Assembly (NCBI RefSeq): GCF_001634365.1
Contig: NZ_CP014579.1
Span: forward strand, 434,001-498,000
Direction: 5' to 3'
DNA: 64,000 bases
Source: Paraburkholderia phytofirmans OLGA172
GTDB taxonomy: Bacteria > Pseudomonadota > Gammaproteobacteria > Burkholderiales > Burkholderiaceae
In this document: in pieces, positions 11,101 to 18,724 of the stretch
Layout: each line of letters starts with the position of its first letter
Numbering within the stretch: the first letter of the stretch is position 1
Translations under genes and position numbers: made by a program
The notes under the pieces: generated by a model
The model's input: the letters and a program-made list of their open reading frames with translations, nothing else
Database searches by the model: none
Told to the model about the DNA's origin: nothing

Positions 11101-11619
11101 CGGCGAATCGAACCGGAAGCCGCCGACCCCCGCATCGGCTAGCGTCAGCAGTTGCTGCGTCCACCAGCCAAGTAGTGCATCGCGGCTGGCGTCGTCGCTG
11201 AAGTTGGCATACGCGACGTTGTCCTCGTGATGCACGTGGCGCGGGTCGAGCCGCGCCTCTTCAGACTCGAATGGGTGGAACCAGCCTGCATGTTCGGCGT
11301 ACAGCGCGCCATCGGCGGCCATCCGGTCGATCACCAGATCGACCAGCAAGGTCAAACCGTTCTGGCGGGCGGCGTGCGCGAGCGTGCGGATCGCCTCCGT
11401 GGCCGATTGCCCGGTCTCGAACACCGGATGCAGCCGGCCGTGGTTGCCGACCACCTGTGCGTGACCCGCCCGGCCCGGCTCGAAAATGCCGCCGATCAGC
11501 GCGTGATCGAAGCCCAGTCCGGCTGCGTGAGCGAACTGCGCAGGCCATGCGTCGAGCGGCCCGACGAGAAGTGAATGGAAAAAGTAAATCCGCGGCGCGT
11601 ACCCGTTTGGAGATTCCAT
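8176..11619 (-). CDS. glgE: alpha-1,4-glucan:maltose-1-phosphate maltosyltransferase GlgE with extra N-terminal GH13-like domain
   Basis: Residues about 465-1147 form a complete GlgE. They carry the N-terminal beta domain, VLYFPPIHPIG, the nucleophile D846 in FRVDNPHTKPLPFW and the Glu E875 in FLAEAFTRP. GlgE adds maltose units from maltose-1-phosphate to alpha-1,4-glucan. The family is usually about 650-700 residues. Here roughly 450 residues precede it and look like a second GH13 barrel (VDLVIDRM, GGFRFDSPHRVP with D171), but the expected acid/base Glu after the fifth strand appears to be replaced (MRFLAATPG). The long form seems to occur in related bacteria, from memory. This is the first gene of the cluster; a GGAA-type ribosome site precedes the ATG. 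Confidence 0.92.
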   Translation of the reverse strand: MESPNGYAPRIYFFHSLLVGPLDAWPAQFAHAAGLGFDHALIGGIFEPGRAGHAQVVGNHGRLHPVFETGQSATEAIRTLAHAARQNGLTLLVDLVIDRMAADGALYAEHAGWFHPFESEEARLDPRHVHHEDNVAYANFSDDASRDALLGWWTQQLLTLADAGVGGFRFDSPHRVPAAVWRQLGDAVRANHPEMRFLAATPGLARGDLLGLEGAGFDSVFSSVRWWDFRASWMVEEHAALARIAAPIAFPEAPYGTRLAADLSDAHDAAIVERAYRRALFASASTGAGWMMPMGFEYGIAEPMSQTRGDAAQFALACQSKPFDLSERISHANEVVRNTKTLHANGELRPLSGPDVPFAVLLRADTPDLRNAGEAILIAINPELGTPVRVDPARFLPGVPGNFTRFVPLDAPGHATPAALTPFTLAPGAVRLFRGTADKPIRLAPPIDKATSKRSGHKTVLEAISAPRVAIESVTPSVDNGRFAAKRVVGERAEITAAIFAEGHDKIAAAVVWRAADETAWHEVPMSPAQPVGLDIWKARIPLERLGRHEFTVIAWRDDFASLVEHIQKKLKAGQTVELELDEAAHLFALVLAEVETADGAMTEPLDHIVKRFTKADAETKLALLLEPATANAMTAARHRPFLSRDPIVYKIDAERTAARFASWYEIFPRSMSDDESRHGTFADVVTKLPRIRDMGFDVLYFPPIHPIGIANRKGRNNTLNAQPGDVGSPYAIGGVEGGHTAVHPELGTLDDFKQMLAAAHAHGLEIALDFAIQCSPDHPWLNAHPTWFAWRPDGTLRYAENPPKKYQDIVNPDFYAHDAKPDLWLALRDVFLFWIEAGVHIFRVDNPHTKPLPFWEWVIDDVRSRYPDTIFLAEAFTRPRMMNRLGKIGFSQSYTYFTWRESKRDFIEYLSELTQTSARDFYRPNFFVNTPDINPRHLQSSGRSGFLIRAALASTLAGLWGVYSGFELCEAAALPNSEEYLDSEKYQLRAWDWHRPGNIVGEISALNRIRRANPALQTHLGLTFLPAHNDHVLFFEKATEARDNVILVAINLDPFNEQGADIELSWDTFQRWNLHDHGALEVTDQMTGARFEWHGRWQHIRLGSGQPFSIWRIAPLGGLPAERPDDADSDDHADDAGNLTFLEGAT

Positions 11620-12084
11620 CGGTCTTTTCCAGATTCGTCCTGCTGCGGTGTGGATGCAATTGGCATGCGATCACAGCGCTCATTGGGCTTCCAGAGCCGG
11701 ATACCGCGCGAGGCGTGAAGCGAGGGCGCGTACTGGTCAATGTAGTGCAAAGATCGTCACGCCGCTGGCCAGTTAGGGATGTTTTGACGCCAGGCGTCGA
11801 TGGCACGTGGCCGGCCAGAACTATTCGCAAGACGCAGCAAACGGTGTGCCAGTGCGTTTTGGACGGAAGCGAAGGGGGCGGGAGCGCGCGCCCTATTGGG
11901 AGGCGCGGCTGACGGCTGGAAGCGGCGGAGGCGTGTTGGCGGACAGCCCGCGTGTAAAACGGACGGGCGTCGTCCGGGTTTTACACGGGGGGGAGCGAGA
12001 CGCGCGCCGGGGCCGCAAAAGGCGAAGCGGCGACCGGCGGAGCAAGCGTTGCGAGGGAAAAGACCGTCACGGAAGAAGGGCGGC
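11620..12084. other. intergenic region between glgE and the DUF1345 gene
   Basis: This 465-base stretch must hold the minus-strand promoter of the glgE operon and the 3' end of the DUF1345 transcript. I see no convincing protein gene. The plus-strand open frames across it are low complexity, Arg/Gly-rich and run antisense through the DUF1345 gene, so I treat them as chance. The only clear structure is a hairpin at 11952-11986. I could not pick a confident -35/-10 pair for glgE. Confidence 0.5.
11952..11986. terminator. inverted repeat, possible terminator of the DUF1345 gene
   Basis: GTGTAAAAC and GTTTTACAC form matching arms, with a further GGACG/CGTCC inner match, about 100 bases after the end of the minus-strand DUF1345 gene. 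It lacks a clean U-tract, so intrinsic termination is uncertain. A protein-binding dyad is the alternative. Confidence 0.4.
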
Positions 12085-12747
12085 TCAAGAGCCGACCAGG
12101 CCCGCGGCGATGTTCACGCACAAGCCCAGCACGGCGACGTTGAAGTAGAACGACAGAATCGACTGCGCGAGCGCGGCGCGGCGAATCGTGCGGGAGCGCA
12201 GTACGACGTCCGAGGTTTGCGAGGCCACGGCGATGGTGAACGAGAAGTACAGGAAGTCCCAGTAGTCCGGCTGGAGCTTGTGGTCGGGAAACAGCAGGGC
12301 GGTCTCCGGCGCATCCGCGTCGTAGTAAATTCGCGCATAGTGCGACGTGAAAATGGTCGGGATCATGAACCATGCGCCGATCATCGTAAGGCCGGTCAAC
12401 AGGTAGTGCCATGCAGTCGAGGCGCCGGCCGTGCCCTTCGCCGAAGCCAGTTCGAGCACGATCGCGGCAATGCTGGCGATCGTCGCGACGCAGATCACCA
12501 CCAGCACCACCCCCGCGTTTTCATCGTCGCGCCGCGCGAATTCGCGGACATGGCTTTCGTCGGCGAAGGCCATGTGCACCCAGATCAGCACGAGATAGGT
12601 CCACACTGCGGCATCCCAGCCGGCCAGAACACGCACCATGGGGCGTGTGTGCTCGGGAACCGCCAGCGCGGCGACGAGGCCAGCGACGAGGCCGATCAGC
12701 ATGCGTGGTCGATTGCGAAGAACCTGCGGATAATATTTTGTCAGCAT
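12085..12747 (-). CDS. DUF1345 family membrane protein
   Basis: This 220-residue protein has about five hydrophobic segments: near residues 17-33, 45-60, 78-100, 112-130 and a C-terminal one. It carries the motif [22 protein letters not shown], characteristic of DUF1345 inner-membrane proteins. The biochemical role of the family is not known to me. It is monocistronic and separated from glgE by about 465 bases, so a link with glucan metabolism is not supported. No good Shine-Dalgarno sequence precedes the chosen ATG (GACCTC immediately upstream). The family match makes the reading frame secure. Confidence 0.85.
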   Translation of the reverse strand: MLTKYYPQVLRNRPRMLIGLVAGLVAALAVPEHTRPMVRVLAGWDAAVWTYLVLIWVHMAFADESHVREFARRDDENAGVVLVVICVATIASIAAIVLELASAKGTAGASTAWHYLLTGLTMIGAWFMIPTIFTSHYARIYYDADAPETALLFPDHKLQPDYWDFLYFSFTIAVASQTSDVVLRSRTIRRAALAQSILSFYFNVAVLGLCVNIAAGLVGS

Positions 12748-13113
12748 GAGGTCAAGAGTGGAGGGCCGTCTGTGTCGCGGATTCTACTCGCGCTTCGGGC
12801 GCCATTTGTCGAATGGGGGAATCACAGGCTATAGTCTTTCGCAACGGCCTTGCGCGCCGCTTTCAGTTGAAAGGCGATTGGCAGGCGGCACGCTTTTCGC
12901 GTTGCACGCCGCGCACTGAAGCTATTTCACAAGGCTGTCATCAGCACAACGTAATGCGGCTCGCTTCGGCATCATGCAGCCACACAAGACCGCTTAAGCG
13001 GCGCCAGACCAGGTTTGGGATAGAGAAATCGACGTAATGCGTGGGCGGCATCGCGCCACGGCCGCGTTTTCCGTCGAGAACGACTCATGATCGACTCGCC
13101 ATCTGGAGCCCCC
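12748..13113. other. divergent intergenic region before the dehydrogenase operon
   Basis: About 366 bases separate the DUF1345 start (minus strand) from the dehydrogenase small-subunit start (plus strand). The stretch should contain both promoters. Apart from one plausible plus-strand promoter at 12806-12835, nothing distinct is visible. The short plus-strand open frame at 12813-13037 has no recognisable features. Confidence 0.45.
12806..12835 (+). promoter_or_regulatory. candidate sigma-70 promoter
   Basis: TTGTCG at 12806-12811 and TATAGT at 12830-12835 are separated by 18 bases. It points toward the dehydrogenase operon about 280 bases downstream. The match is only partial and the leader would be long, so this is a suggestion. 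Confidence 0.3.
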
Positions 13114-13773
13114 ATGACAGATGTTCCTGAGAAAAAAGATGCGCACCGCGAAGTGACGCATTTGGCCGGGTTTTCGTCGTCAACTTCGTCTTCGTTGCCT
13201 TCTTCGCGAAGGTCTTCGCCGTTGCCTTCGCTGCATGCCTCGCGTTCGTTTTCGTTCTCGGCCTCACGCAGGATATGGGTGCTGGGCGCATGCGCCACTG
13301 CCGCCGCGCTCGCGTTTGCCGGCGCGGGCCAACCGCTCTCGTGGATCGCCCCGGCGTTTGCCGATGCGCCCGCCGGCGGCGGGCTCGATGCGTTCCTTGC
13401 GCTCTCGCAGCGTCTTACCGGTCGCTCGGGCTTCGACGCCGTGCTCGGCAAACGTGTCTACGACGCCCTCGCCAAATCCGACAGCCAGTTCGCCCAGAAC
13501 GTCGCCGCGCTCAACACGTGGCTGCAGGGTCATGGCGGTGTGCCGTCCGATACCGTCACGCAGGCATTACAGGCCGATCAGCCCGCGCTCGCCAAGTCTG
13601 TAGGCGCGATCATGCGCGCGTGGTATCTCGGTCTCGTGGGCGACATGCCGCATGTGGACGTGGTCGCTTATGAAAAAGCGCTGATGTTCGAGCCGGTCAA
13701 GGACGTGCTGACGATTCCGTCCTATTGCCGCGACGTGCCGTTCTACTGGACGCAGAAGCCAGTGAGCGCCTGA
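13114..13773 (+). CDS. FAD-dependent sugar/polyol dehydrogenase, small (gamma) subunit
   Basis: This protein belongs to the sorbitol/gluconate dehydrogenase small-subunit family. It has a serine-rich N-terminus, a twin-arginine-like export signal (SASRRIWVLGACATAAALAF), then a helical domain ending in SYCRDVPFYWTQKP. Known small subunits help export or maturation of the flavoprotein subunit through the Tat pathway. I prefer the ATG at 13114 because GGAG at 13105-13108 sits five bases upstream; an in-frame ATG at 13087 is the alternative. It is the first gene of a three-gene operon with the GMC flavoprotein and triheme cytochrome. The true substrate (gluconate, 2-ketogluconate, sorbitol or another) cannot be told from sequence. 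Confidence 0.85.
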   Translation: MTDVPEKKDAHREVTHLAGFSSSTSSSLPSSRRSSPLPSLHASRSFSFSASRRIWVLGACATAAALAFAGAGQPLSWIAPAFADAPAGGGLDAFLALSQRLTGRSGFDAVLGKRVYDALAKSDSQFAQNVAALNTWLQGHGGVPSDTVTQALQADQPALAKSVGAIMRAWYLGLVGDMPHVDVVAYEKALMFEPVKDVLTIPSYCRDVPFYWTQKPVSA

Positions 13774-13880
13774 ACGGCGTTCCTCTCGCGCGTGCCTTGC
13801 CGTCGTATCGCCTGATTGAGCCGTTTGACGAGACGTCGGCACGCGAGACCCGCAAGCAACGATAAGCCGGCACAGTCGTG

Positions 13881-14046
13881 CATGGGACCAGAGTAAGAGC
13901 TTTGCATGGGACCAGAGTAAGAGCTTTGCATGGGACCAGAGTAAGCGCTAAAGCGCCAACTCTGGTCGACAGCTAAAGCGCCAACTCTGGCCGACAGCTA
14001 AAGCGCCAACTCTGGTTGACAGCTAAAGCGCTAACTCTGGCCGACA
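13881..14046. repeat. partly expanded palindromic repeat array upstream of the GMC oxidoreductase gene
   Basis: One complete 34-nt near-palindrome lies at 13934-13967 (arms GACCAGAGT/ACTCTGGTC, core GCGC-TAAA-GCGC). To its left, the left-half module CATGGGACCAGAGTAAGAGC starts at 13881 and 13905 (period 24) before the full copy at 13929. To its right, the right-half module GCTAAAGCGCCAACTCTGG starts at 13947, 13972, 13997 and 14022 (period 25). The array ends 15 bases before the GMC start codon. The same unit occurs four times at 42746-42940 upstream of sseA, in the same orientation relative to the gene, and a relative lies at 62309-62342. Confidence 0.9.
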
Positions 14047-14061
14047 AAGAAGAGGGCAACA

Positions 14062-15663
14062 ATGGCAAACTCAAATTCCGCCGACATCGTCGTGGTCGGG
14101 TCGGGCGTGGCAGGTGGGCTGGTTGCGCATCAGATGGCGTTGGCCGGTGCATCGGTGATCCTGCTCGAAGCCGGGCCGCGCATCCCGCGCTGGCAGATCG
14201 TCGAGAATTTCCGCAACTCGCCGGTCAAGTCCGACTTCGCGACGCCGTATCCCTCCACGCCGTACGCGCCGCATCCCGAGTACGCGCCCGCCAACAATTA
14301 CCTGATCCAGAAGGGCGACTATCCGTACAACTCACAGTATGTGCGGCTGGTCGGCGGCACGACGTGGCACTGGGCGGCCGCCGCGTGGCGGCTGTTGCCG
14401 TCGGACTTCCAGTTGCACAAGCTGTACGGCGTGGGACGTGATTGGCCTTATTCGTATGAAACGCTGGAGCCGTGGTATGTGGCGGCTGAAATTCAATTGG
14501 GCGTTTCCGGGCCGGACAGCACGATCGATCTCGGTTCGCCGCGCTCCAAGCCTTATCCGATGAGCGCGTTGCCGCTCTCGTACATGGATCAGCGCTTTAG
14601 CGACGTGCTCAACGCACAGGGCTTCAAGGTGGTGCCCGAGCCGGTCGCGCGCAACAGCCGTCCGTACGATGCGCGGCCCACCTGCTGCGGCAATAACAAC
14701 TGCATGCCGATCTGCCCGATCGCGGCGATGTACAACGGCGTGGTGCATGCGGAGAAGGCCGAACAGGCCGGCGCAAAACTGATTCCCGAGGCGGTTGTGT
14801 ACCGCGTCGAAGCGGACAACAAAGGGCTTATCACGGCAGTCCACTACAAGGACCCGAACGGCAACAGCACACGGGTCACCGGCAAGCTGTTCGTGCTCGC
14901 CGCGAACGGCATCGAAACGCCGAAGCTGATGCTGATGTCGACCACCGACAAATTCCCCCACGGCGTCGGCAACAGCTCCGACCAGGTGGGCCGTAACCTG
15001 ATGGACCATCCGGGCACGGGCGTCACCTTCCTCGCCAATGAACCGCTGTGGCCCGGACGCGGGCCGATGGAGATGACCTCGATCGTCAATTTCCGCGACG
15101 GCGCGTTCCGCTCCGATTACGCGGCGAAAAAGCTGCATCTGTCGAACGGCGTGCCGACCATGAGCGTGACCGCCGATCTGCTCAAAAAAGGCCTCACCGG
15201 CGCCGAGTTCGACCGGCAGATCCGCGACCGCGCGGCCCGCACGCTGAACATCAACAGCTTTCACGAGCATCTCGCGGAGCCGCAGAACCGCGTGGTGCCC
15301 TCGGCGGATCACAAGGACGCGCTCGGTATTCCGCAGCCCGAGATCTACTACTCGATCAACGACTACGTGAAGAAGAGCGCGGCGAACACGCATGAACTGT
15401 ATGCGCAGATCGCCTCGCTGTTCGGCGGCGCCGAGGTTTCGTTCGACGATACGTTCGCGCCGAACAATCACATCATGGGTACCACCATCATGGGCAGCGA
15501 TCCTGGGGATTCGGTCGTCGACGTGGACTGCCGCACGCACGATCACTCGAATCTGTTCATCGCCAGCAGCGGTGTGATGCCGACTGCTGCCTCCGTCAAT
15601 TGCACGCTGACGATCGCGGCCTTGTCGCTGAAACTGGCCGACAAGCTCAAGCGTGAAATCTGA
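14062..15663 (+). CDS. GMC-family flavoprotein dehydrogenase subunit (gluconate/polyol type)
   Basis: This 533-residue FAD protein has the N-terminal dinucleotide-binding motif VVVGSGVAGG (about residues 9-18), the GMC segment VRLVGGTTWHW and a C-terminal active-site region, IMGTTIMG to SSGVMPTAASVNCTLTIAAL. These are typical of the large subunit of periplasmic gluconate/sorbitol dehydrogenases. The subunit oxidises a sugar or polyol and passes electrons to the cytochrome subunit. A GAGGG ribosome site precedes the ATG. The cysteine-rich stretch ARPTCCGNNNCMPICPIAAM is a characteristic family feature that could bind an Fe-S cluster. The protein has no signal peptide of its own, consistent with piggy-back export with the small subunit. 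A repeat array fills its leader. Confidence 0.9.
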   Translation: MANSNSADIVVVGSGVAGGLVAHQMALAGASVILLEAGPRIPRWQIVENFRNSPVKSDFATPYPSTPYAPHPEYAPANNYLIQKGDYPYNSQYVRLVGGTTWHWAAAAWRLLPSDFQLHKLYGVGRDWPYSYETLEPWYVAAEIQLGVSGPDSTIDLGSPRSKPYPMSALPLSYMDQRFSDVLNAQGFKVVPEPVARNSRPYDARPTCCGNNNCMPICPIAAMYNGVVHAEKAEQAGAKLIPEAVVYRVEADNKGLITAVHYKDPNGNSTRVTGKLFVLAANGIETPKLMLMSTTDKFPHGVGNSSDQVGRNLMDHPGTGVTFLANEPLWPGRGPMEMTSIVNFRDGAFRSDYAAKKLHLSNGVPTMSVTADLLKKGLTGAEFDRQIRDRAARTLNINSFHEHLAEPQNRVVPSADHKDALGIPQPEIYYSINDYVKKSAANTHELYAQIASLFGGAEVSFDDTFAPNNHIMGTTIMGSDPGDSVVDVDCRTHDHSNLFIASSGVMPTAASVNCTLTIAALSLKLADKLKREI

Positions 15664-15683
15664 GCCCTGAACGGAGAGCCACA

Positions 15684-17111
15684 ATGACGAACAACACCTC
15701 TCGCGTGCAGCCGGCCGATGCGCTGGTTCAGGGTACGCGTCGCCGCCGCTTCCGGGTGGCGACGCTGGCGGCGGTCTTTTCGCTGTTTGCGCTGTACGTC
15801 GCCTGGCACGAAGCGGATGGGCCTGGCGCGCGGCATAGCGACGAACTGCCGATCACGCAGGCCCAGGCCGACGACGCTGCGCAACCCGCCATCGCGGGCG
15901 CCACGCCGACGGCGGTGGCCAGCAGCGATCTCGTGAAACGCGGTGAATACCTGGCGCGCGCCGGCGACTGCGTCGCCTGCCATACGGCTGACAAAGCCCG
16001 CCCGTTCGCGGGCGGCCTGGCGATCAACACGCCGTTCGGCACGATCGTGACGCCAAACATCACGCCCGACCCGGACACGGGGATCGGCCAATGGAGCGAC
16101 ACCGATTTTTTGCGCGCGATGCATGAAGGCGTCGGCAAGAGCGGCGAGCGGCTGTATCCGGCCTTCCCATACGCGGAATACACCAAGGTCACCGATCAGG
16201 ACGTGCTGGCCATTCGCGCGTATCTGAATACGCTGACACCGATCCACTATGCACCGCCGAGCAATACCCTGAAATTCCCCTTCAACCTGCGCTGGCTGAT
16301 GGTGTTCTGGAATCTGTTCAATTTCGACGAAGGCCGTTTCGTCCCCGATCCGAAGCAAAGCGTCGAGTGGAATCGCGGCGCGTATCTGGTCCAAGGCCTC
16401 GCGCATTGCGAGGAATGCCACACGCCGCGCAATTTCATGCAGGGGTTGAAGACGAGTTCGCGTTTCTCGGGCGCGGTACAGGCCGGCTGGCATGCGTACA
16501 ACATCACCCCGGACAAGAATAGCGGCGTGGGCAATTGGAGCGATGACGAGCTGGCGGCGTATCTGTCGACCGGCGCGGCGTCGGGCCGCGCCAATGCGGC
16601 GGGACCAATGGCCGAGGTGGTGACCGACAGCACGCAGTATCTGACGCACGAGGACGTCGGCTCGATCGTCACATATCTGCGCTCGGTGCCGCCGATCAAC
16701 GGCGGCGAAGCGCGTCCGCGCGACCAGTGGGGCAACCCCGCCGCCGACGATGTCACCGCGTTGCGCGGCACCACGATCAATGCCGTGAACGGCGCGCAAC
16801 TGTTCATTGCCAATTGTGCGACGTGCCATAACTGGACTGGGCAGGGTGTCGGTGCAAGCGCGCCGGGTGCGTATCCGTCGCTGATCCATAACTCCGCGGT
16901 CGGCGCGAGCGACGCCAACAATCTGGCGATGGTGATCCTGCACGGCGTCAGTCGTACGACGAAACAGGCTGACGTGCTGATGCCCGCGTTCGGCACCCAG
17001 CTTACCGACGATCAGGTAGCGGCCATCACCAACTATGTGACCAAACAGTTCGGCAATCCGCAGTCCACAGTGACGGCGGATCAGGTCGCCAAACTGCGCA
17101 CGGAGCAGTAA
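15684..17111 (+). CDS. triheme cytochrome c subunit of the sugar dehydrogenase
   Basis: This 475-residue protein has an N-terminal hydrophobic segment (about residues 24-40) and three heme c sites: CVACH at 96-100, CEECH at 242-246 and CATCH at 378-382. Three cytochrome c domains in tandem are the hallmark of the membrane-anchored cytochrome subunit that carries electrons from the flavoprotein to ubiquinone. It starts 20 bases after the GMC gene with a GGAGAG ribosome site, and a strong hairpin follows the stop. Together the three genes encode a complete periplasmic dehydrogenase linked to the respiratory chain. Confidence 0.93.
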   Translation: MTNNTSRVQPADALVQGTRRRRFRVATLAAVFSLFALYVAWHEADGPGARHSDELPITQAQADDAAQPAIAGATPTAVASSDLVKRGEYLARAGDCVACHTADKARPFAGGLAINTPFGTIVTPNITPDPDTGIGQWSDTDFLRAMHEGVGKSGERLYPAFPYAEYTKVTDQDVLAIRAYLNTLTPIHYAPPSNTLKFPFNLRWLMVFWNLFNFDEGRFVPDPKQSVEWNRGAYLVQGLAHCEECHTPRNFMQGLKTSSRFSGAVQAGWHAYNITPDKNSGVGNWSDDELAAYLSTGAASGRANAAGPMAEVVTDSTQYLTHEDVGSIVTYLRSVPPINGGEARPRDQWGNPAADDVTALRGTTINAVNGAQLFIANCATCHNWTGQGVGASAPGAYPSLIHNSAVGASDANNLAMVILHGVSRTTKQADVLMPAFGTQLTDDQVAAITNYVTKQFGNPQSTVTADQVAKLRTEQ

Positions 17112-17124
17112 CGACTGCGTCGGC

Positions 17125-17166
17125 GGCACGTTTTCCGGTAAGTTCTGCCGGAAAACGTGCCGTATT
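17125..17166 (+). terminator. terminator-like hairpin after the dehydrogenase operon
   Basis: A perfect 14-bp stem (GGCACGTTTTCCGG with CCGGAAAACGTGCC, nine-base loop) begins 13 bases after the cytochrome stop. It is followed by GTATTT rather than a long U-run. It probably ends the dehydrogenase transcript. Confidence 0.75.
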
Positions 17167-17239
17167 TGCGTCATTTATACGTCATTTCGGTGCCGCGGCG
17201 CGCCAAGAAAAGATAGGTAGCGCGCATGCGCACTTGGGC

Positions 17240-17998
17240 ATGCCGATCTATCATGAGCGAATGGCTTCCGTACTCGTCAACCCCGTCCAGCATCATTCGG
17301 CCAATCGGAGCGGCCGCGACTTTGTCGTAGGCGATTTGCATGGCTGTGTCGATGCATTGCGCTATCTGCTGCGCGACATCGCGTTCGACCCGGCACGCGA
17401 CCGGCTTTTTTCGGTCGGCGATCTGGTGGATCGCGGCGAACATTCCGAGCAGGCGTTGACTCTGCTCGACAAGCCGTGGTTTCACGCGGTGCTCGGCAAT
17501 CACGAAGACACTTTATGCGCGGTCGCCGATGGGCGCATGCGGCGCCGGTGGTGGTATGGAATCGGCGGGATATGGGCGGCGAAATTGTCCGACGAGCGCT
17601 TGCAGGACTACGCCGAACGGCTGCGGATGTTGCCGCTCGTGCGCGTGGTCGGTAGCGGCAAGGAGCGCTTCAATGTTTTGCATGCCGAATTCTTCGGCAC
17701 GGACGCCGAACTCGACGCCGGGAATTTTTCCGCCGAAACGCGCCAGCAATTGTTATGGGGGCGCGATCTGGCCTTGGGCAACGGCGATCCGCAGCGGCAG
17801 CGTGGCCTTTCGCTGACCTATTGCGGCCATACGCCGATGCGCGATATCCAGCAAATCGGCTCACAGGTGTTCATCGACACCGGCGCATTCGGGTCCGGCG
17901 GCAGGCTGACGATCGTGGAGCCCCAGGCGTTGCGGCGCTGGTCGATCTCGGTTGAGGCGGCACGGGAGAGCGGGGCGGCGGCGCTGGCCTTGCCTTGA
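17240..17998 (+). CDS. metallophosphoesterase (PrpA/ApaH-like serine/threonine phosphatase family)
   Basis: The motifs GDLHGC, GDLVDRG and GNHED, in the expected order, define a calcineurin-like di-metal phosphoesterase. The later GHTP motif (CGHTPM) supplies a further metal-binding His. With about 250 residues it matches PrpA-type protein phosphatases and is close to diadenosine tetraphosphatase; the substrate cannot be assigned. The start is uncertain. ATG at 17240 and ATG at 17261 are both plausible, neither with a strong ribosome site, and the first motif lies well inside both. It stands alone between the dehydrogenase terminator and the convergent RES toxin gene. Confidence 0.85.
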   Translation: MPIYHERMASVLVNPVQHHSANRSGRDFVVGDLHGCVDALRYLLRDIAFDPARDRLFSVGDLVDRGEHSEQALTLLDKPWFHAVLGNHEDTLCAVADGRMRRRWWYGIGGIWAAKLSDERLQDYAERLRMLPLVRVVGSGKERFNVLHAEFFGTDAELDAGNFSAETRQQLLWGRDLALGNGDPQRQRGLSLTYCGHTPMRDIQQIGSQVFIDTGAFGSGGRLTIVEPQALRRWSISVEAARESGAAALALP

Positions 17999-18022
17999 TG
18001 GTTTCGAGCGCGTTTCGGTCTC

Positions 18023-18724
18023 CTAGCCCACCTGATTGAGTTCGAACACCATATCGACGCTCGTGCCGTTCCAGTTGTATTCCAGATACGCCGCGTGATG
18101 GCAGTCGCGCAGCAGCGTGGTTCTGAACGCGGCGAGGCACTCGCCTTCCTTATCCCGCACCGATGGATACACAATGCCCGGCGCACCGGCCTCGCGCACG
18201 GCACGGCCGAGCGATTGTCCGGCGACATAGTCGTCGGGCGACAGCACCGCGAGATCGAGCGAGACGTCGCTGCGGATATCGATCACGTTGCCTTGCGCCA
18301 TCACGGTATAGAGGCGCATCTGCTGCCGCATGGGCGGCTCGGCGGTCGCCTCGAGAAATTTCCCCGTGTGATAGCGCGTCTCCGCGATCGCAGTAGCACG
18401 CGAGCGAGCGCAATAGAACACGCCATACGTGCCGTCCGAGAAGCGGCTGCCGAGCGGATTCAGGTGCGTCAATGCTGCCATGATCGGTCCGTATCCCGGG
18501 CCGAAACGGCGCTCTTCGCGTGGCACGAGATCGAGTTCGCCGACTTCGGTGCGCAGGCGGTCGTTGGTCATCGCTTCGAGCGCGTAAAGAGCGTCGAAAT
18601 CTTCGGGCGAGGCGACCCGGTCGAACAGATTGATGGCCGGAAAGCGCGTTGGAATCACGCGATACGCGGGCGACCAGTCGAGCGGCGCGCTGCGCCAGCG
18701 GTCCTGCCAATGCGGTTGTGTCAC
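18023..18724 (-). CDS. RES-family NAD+-degrading toxin
   Basis: This 233-residue protein carries the RES domain: an early YRVIPTRFP segment, then RFSDGTYGVFYCARSRATAIAETRYH and VRDKEGECLAAFR. These hold the Arg, Tyr/Glu and Ser-type residues expected in the family. Characterised RES toxins deplete cellular NAD+ as phosphorylases or glycohydrolases. It overlaps the upstream Xre/DUF2384 antitoxin gene by four bases, the normal order for this type II system (antitoxin first). The domain looks full length and uninterrupted, so the module may be active. It could serve phage defence or stress response; nothing in the sequence decides between these. Confidence 0.88.
   Translation of the reverse strand: MTQPHWQDRWRSAPLDWSPAYRVIPTRFPAINLFDRVASPEDFDALYALEAMTNDRLRTEVGELDLVPREERRFGPGYGPIMAALTHLNPLGSRFSDGTYGVFYCARSRATAIAETRYHTGKFLEATAEPPMRQQMRLYTVMAQGNVIDIRSDVSLDLAVLSPDDYVAGQSLGRAVREAGAPGIVYPSVRDKEGECLAAFRTTLLRDCHHAAYLEYNWNGTSVDMVFELNQVG

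Noticed and set aside
11800-12834. Long plus-strand open frame of about 344 codons
   Set aside because: It is antisense to the DUF1345 gene, Arg/Gly/His-rich and lacks family features; a product of high GC content.
13881-14046. Possible CRISPR array
   Set aside because: The units are near-palindromes or half-units joined directly, with no variable spacers and no cas genes nearby.
15543-17174. 543-codon minus-strand open frame opposite the cytochrome c gene
   Set aside because: The plus strand encodes three heme-binding motifs and a signal segment; the antisense frame has none.
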